DNA of 6,484 bases from Streptomyces sp. NRRL WC-3549 (GTDB lineage Bacteria > Actinomycetota > Actinomycetes > Streptomycetales > Streptomycetaceae): positions 126,613 to 133,096 of the forward strand of contig NZ_KL585391.1 of the NCBI RefSeq assembly GCF_000721935.1, written 5' to 3'. Below, piece by piece: positions 6,154 through 6,484 of this stretch. The first letter of the stretch is position 1, and every line of letters starts with the position of its first letter. Under the pieces are notes generated by a model, which saw only the letters and a list, made by a program, of their open reading frames with translations, made no database searches and was not told the origin of the DNA. The position numbers and the translations under genes were made by a program.

Positions 6154-6484
6154 ATGTCCTCGCGCCCTCGCGCCGCGTGGCCCCTGGTCGCCGTGTTCAC
6201 CGCCGGCTACCTCGCCGCCTATCTGCTCCCCACTCTCGTCGGCCGCCTCGGCGTCCACCTGGAACTGACCACCGCTCAGGCCGGGGTGGTGGGCAGCGCC
6301 CTCCTGCTCAGCTCCGCCTCGGCCGGCTTCGCGCTGGCGGGACGCGTGGAGCGGTACGGGGCGTGCCGGACCGCGCGCGCCGGACTGGTCCTGGCCGTGC
6401 TGGGCTACGGCTGCGCGGCGCTGACCGGTTCGGTACCGCTGGTCGTCGCCGGTGTGGTGGCCGGCGGGCTCGGCTCCGGTACGG
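6154..6484 (+). CDS. MFS transporter, N-terminal part (cut by window edge)
   Basis: The reading frame is open from the ATG at 6154 to the window end, giving 110 residues without a stop. It starts MSSRPRAAWPLVAVFTAGYL and contains about four hydrophobic segments (about 9-30, 42-63, 74-92 and 93-110). Between the second and third is AGRVERYGACRTARAG, which fits the short basic loop (motif A position) of major facilitator transporters. AGGA at 6144-6147, 6 nt upstream, supports the start. It is divergent from the kinase and may share its control region. The missing C-terminal half prevents a substrate or subfamily call; a drug or sugar exporter are both possible. Confidence 0.8.
   Translation, partial: MSSRPRAAWPLVAVFTAGYLAAYLLPTLVGRLGVHLELTTAQAGVVGSALLLSSASAGFALAGRVERYGACRTARAGLVLAVLGYGCAALTGSVPLVVAGVVAGGLGSGT

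Noticed and set aside
5946..6200. Minus-strand 84-codon frame with several Cys (PERCSRANLYQACAV) in the intergenic region
   Set aside because: It overlaps the MFS start, has no convincing ribosome binding site, and much of it is the complement of the pyrimidine-rich leader. There is no recognisable family.

Overview
The window is very GC-rich, with strong G/C bias at third codon positions, GTG starts alongside ATG and no in-frame TTA codons. Its gene order is actinobacterial, and protein by protein it reads like Streptomyces or a close relative. It is chromosomal housekeeping sequence, not a mobile or accessory region.

Layout: almost everything is on the minus strand. Read right to left, it starts with a PfkB-family carbohydrate kinase (GTG start near 5801). 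After about 100 bp comes a conserved cluster: phoH, ybeY, a DUF21/CBS/CorC-type membrane protein, a MmcQ/YjbR-family protein, a small cytidine-deaminase-like protein without catalytic residues, and era. Most gaps are short, and two are 4-bp stop/start overlaps, so this looks like one operon. phoH, ybeY and the CorC-like gene are also neighbours in E. coli (ybeZ-ybeY-ybeX). In Mycobacterium tuberculosis the cluster runs on through a short unknown protein to era. YbeY and Era act in 16S rRNA maturation and 30S assembly, so the cluster is best read as a ribosome-maturation module with extra passengers. To the right of the kinase is a 352-bp divergent intergenic region, then the start of a plus-strand MFS transporter cut by the window edge. 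The divergent region holds two sites resembling DasR/GntR operators and a pyrimidine-rich leader.

The most important observation concerns data quality. At 4032-4050 there is a perfect 19-bp Tn5 mosaic end, the Nextera adapter core, inside phoH. It puts a stop in frame and replaces a conserved stretch of PhoH, estimated at about 20-25 residues, between the Walker A and Walker B motifs. There is no target-site duplication and no transposase. phoH is therefore almost certainly intact in the organism, and the break is a library or assembly artefact.

Biologically, the most interesting points are the conserved deaminase-like protein with no Cys or His, and the pair of GntR-like operators between the kinase and the transporter. 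I found no RNA genes, CRISPR arrays, insertion sequences or convincing terminators.
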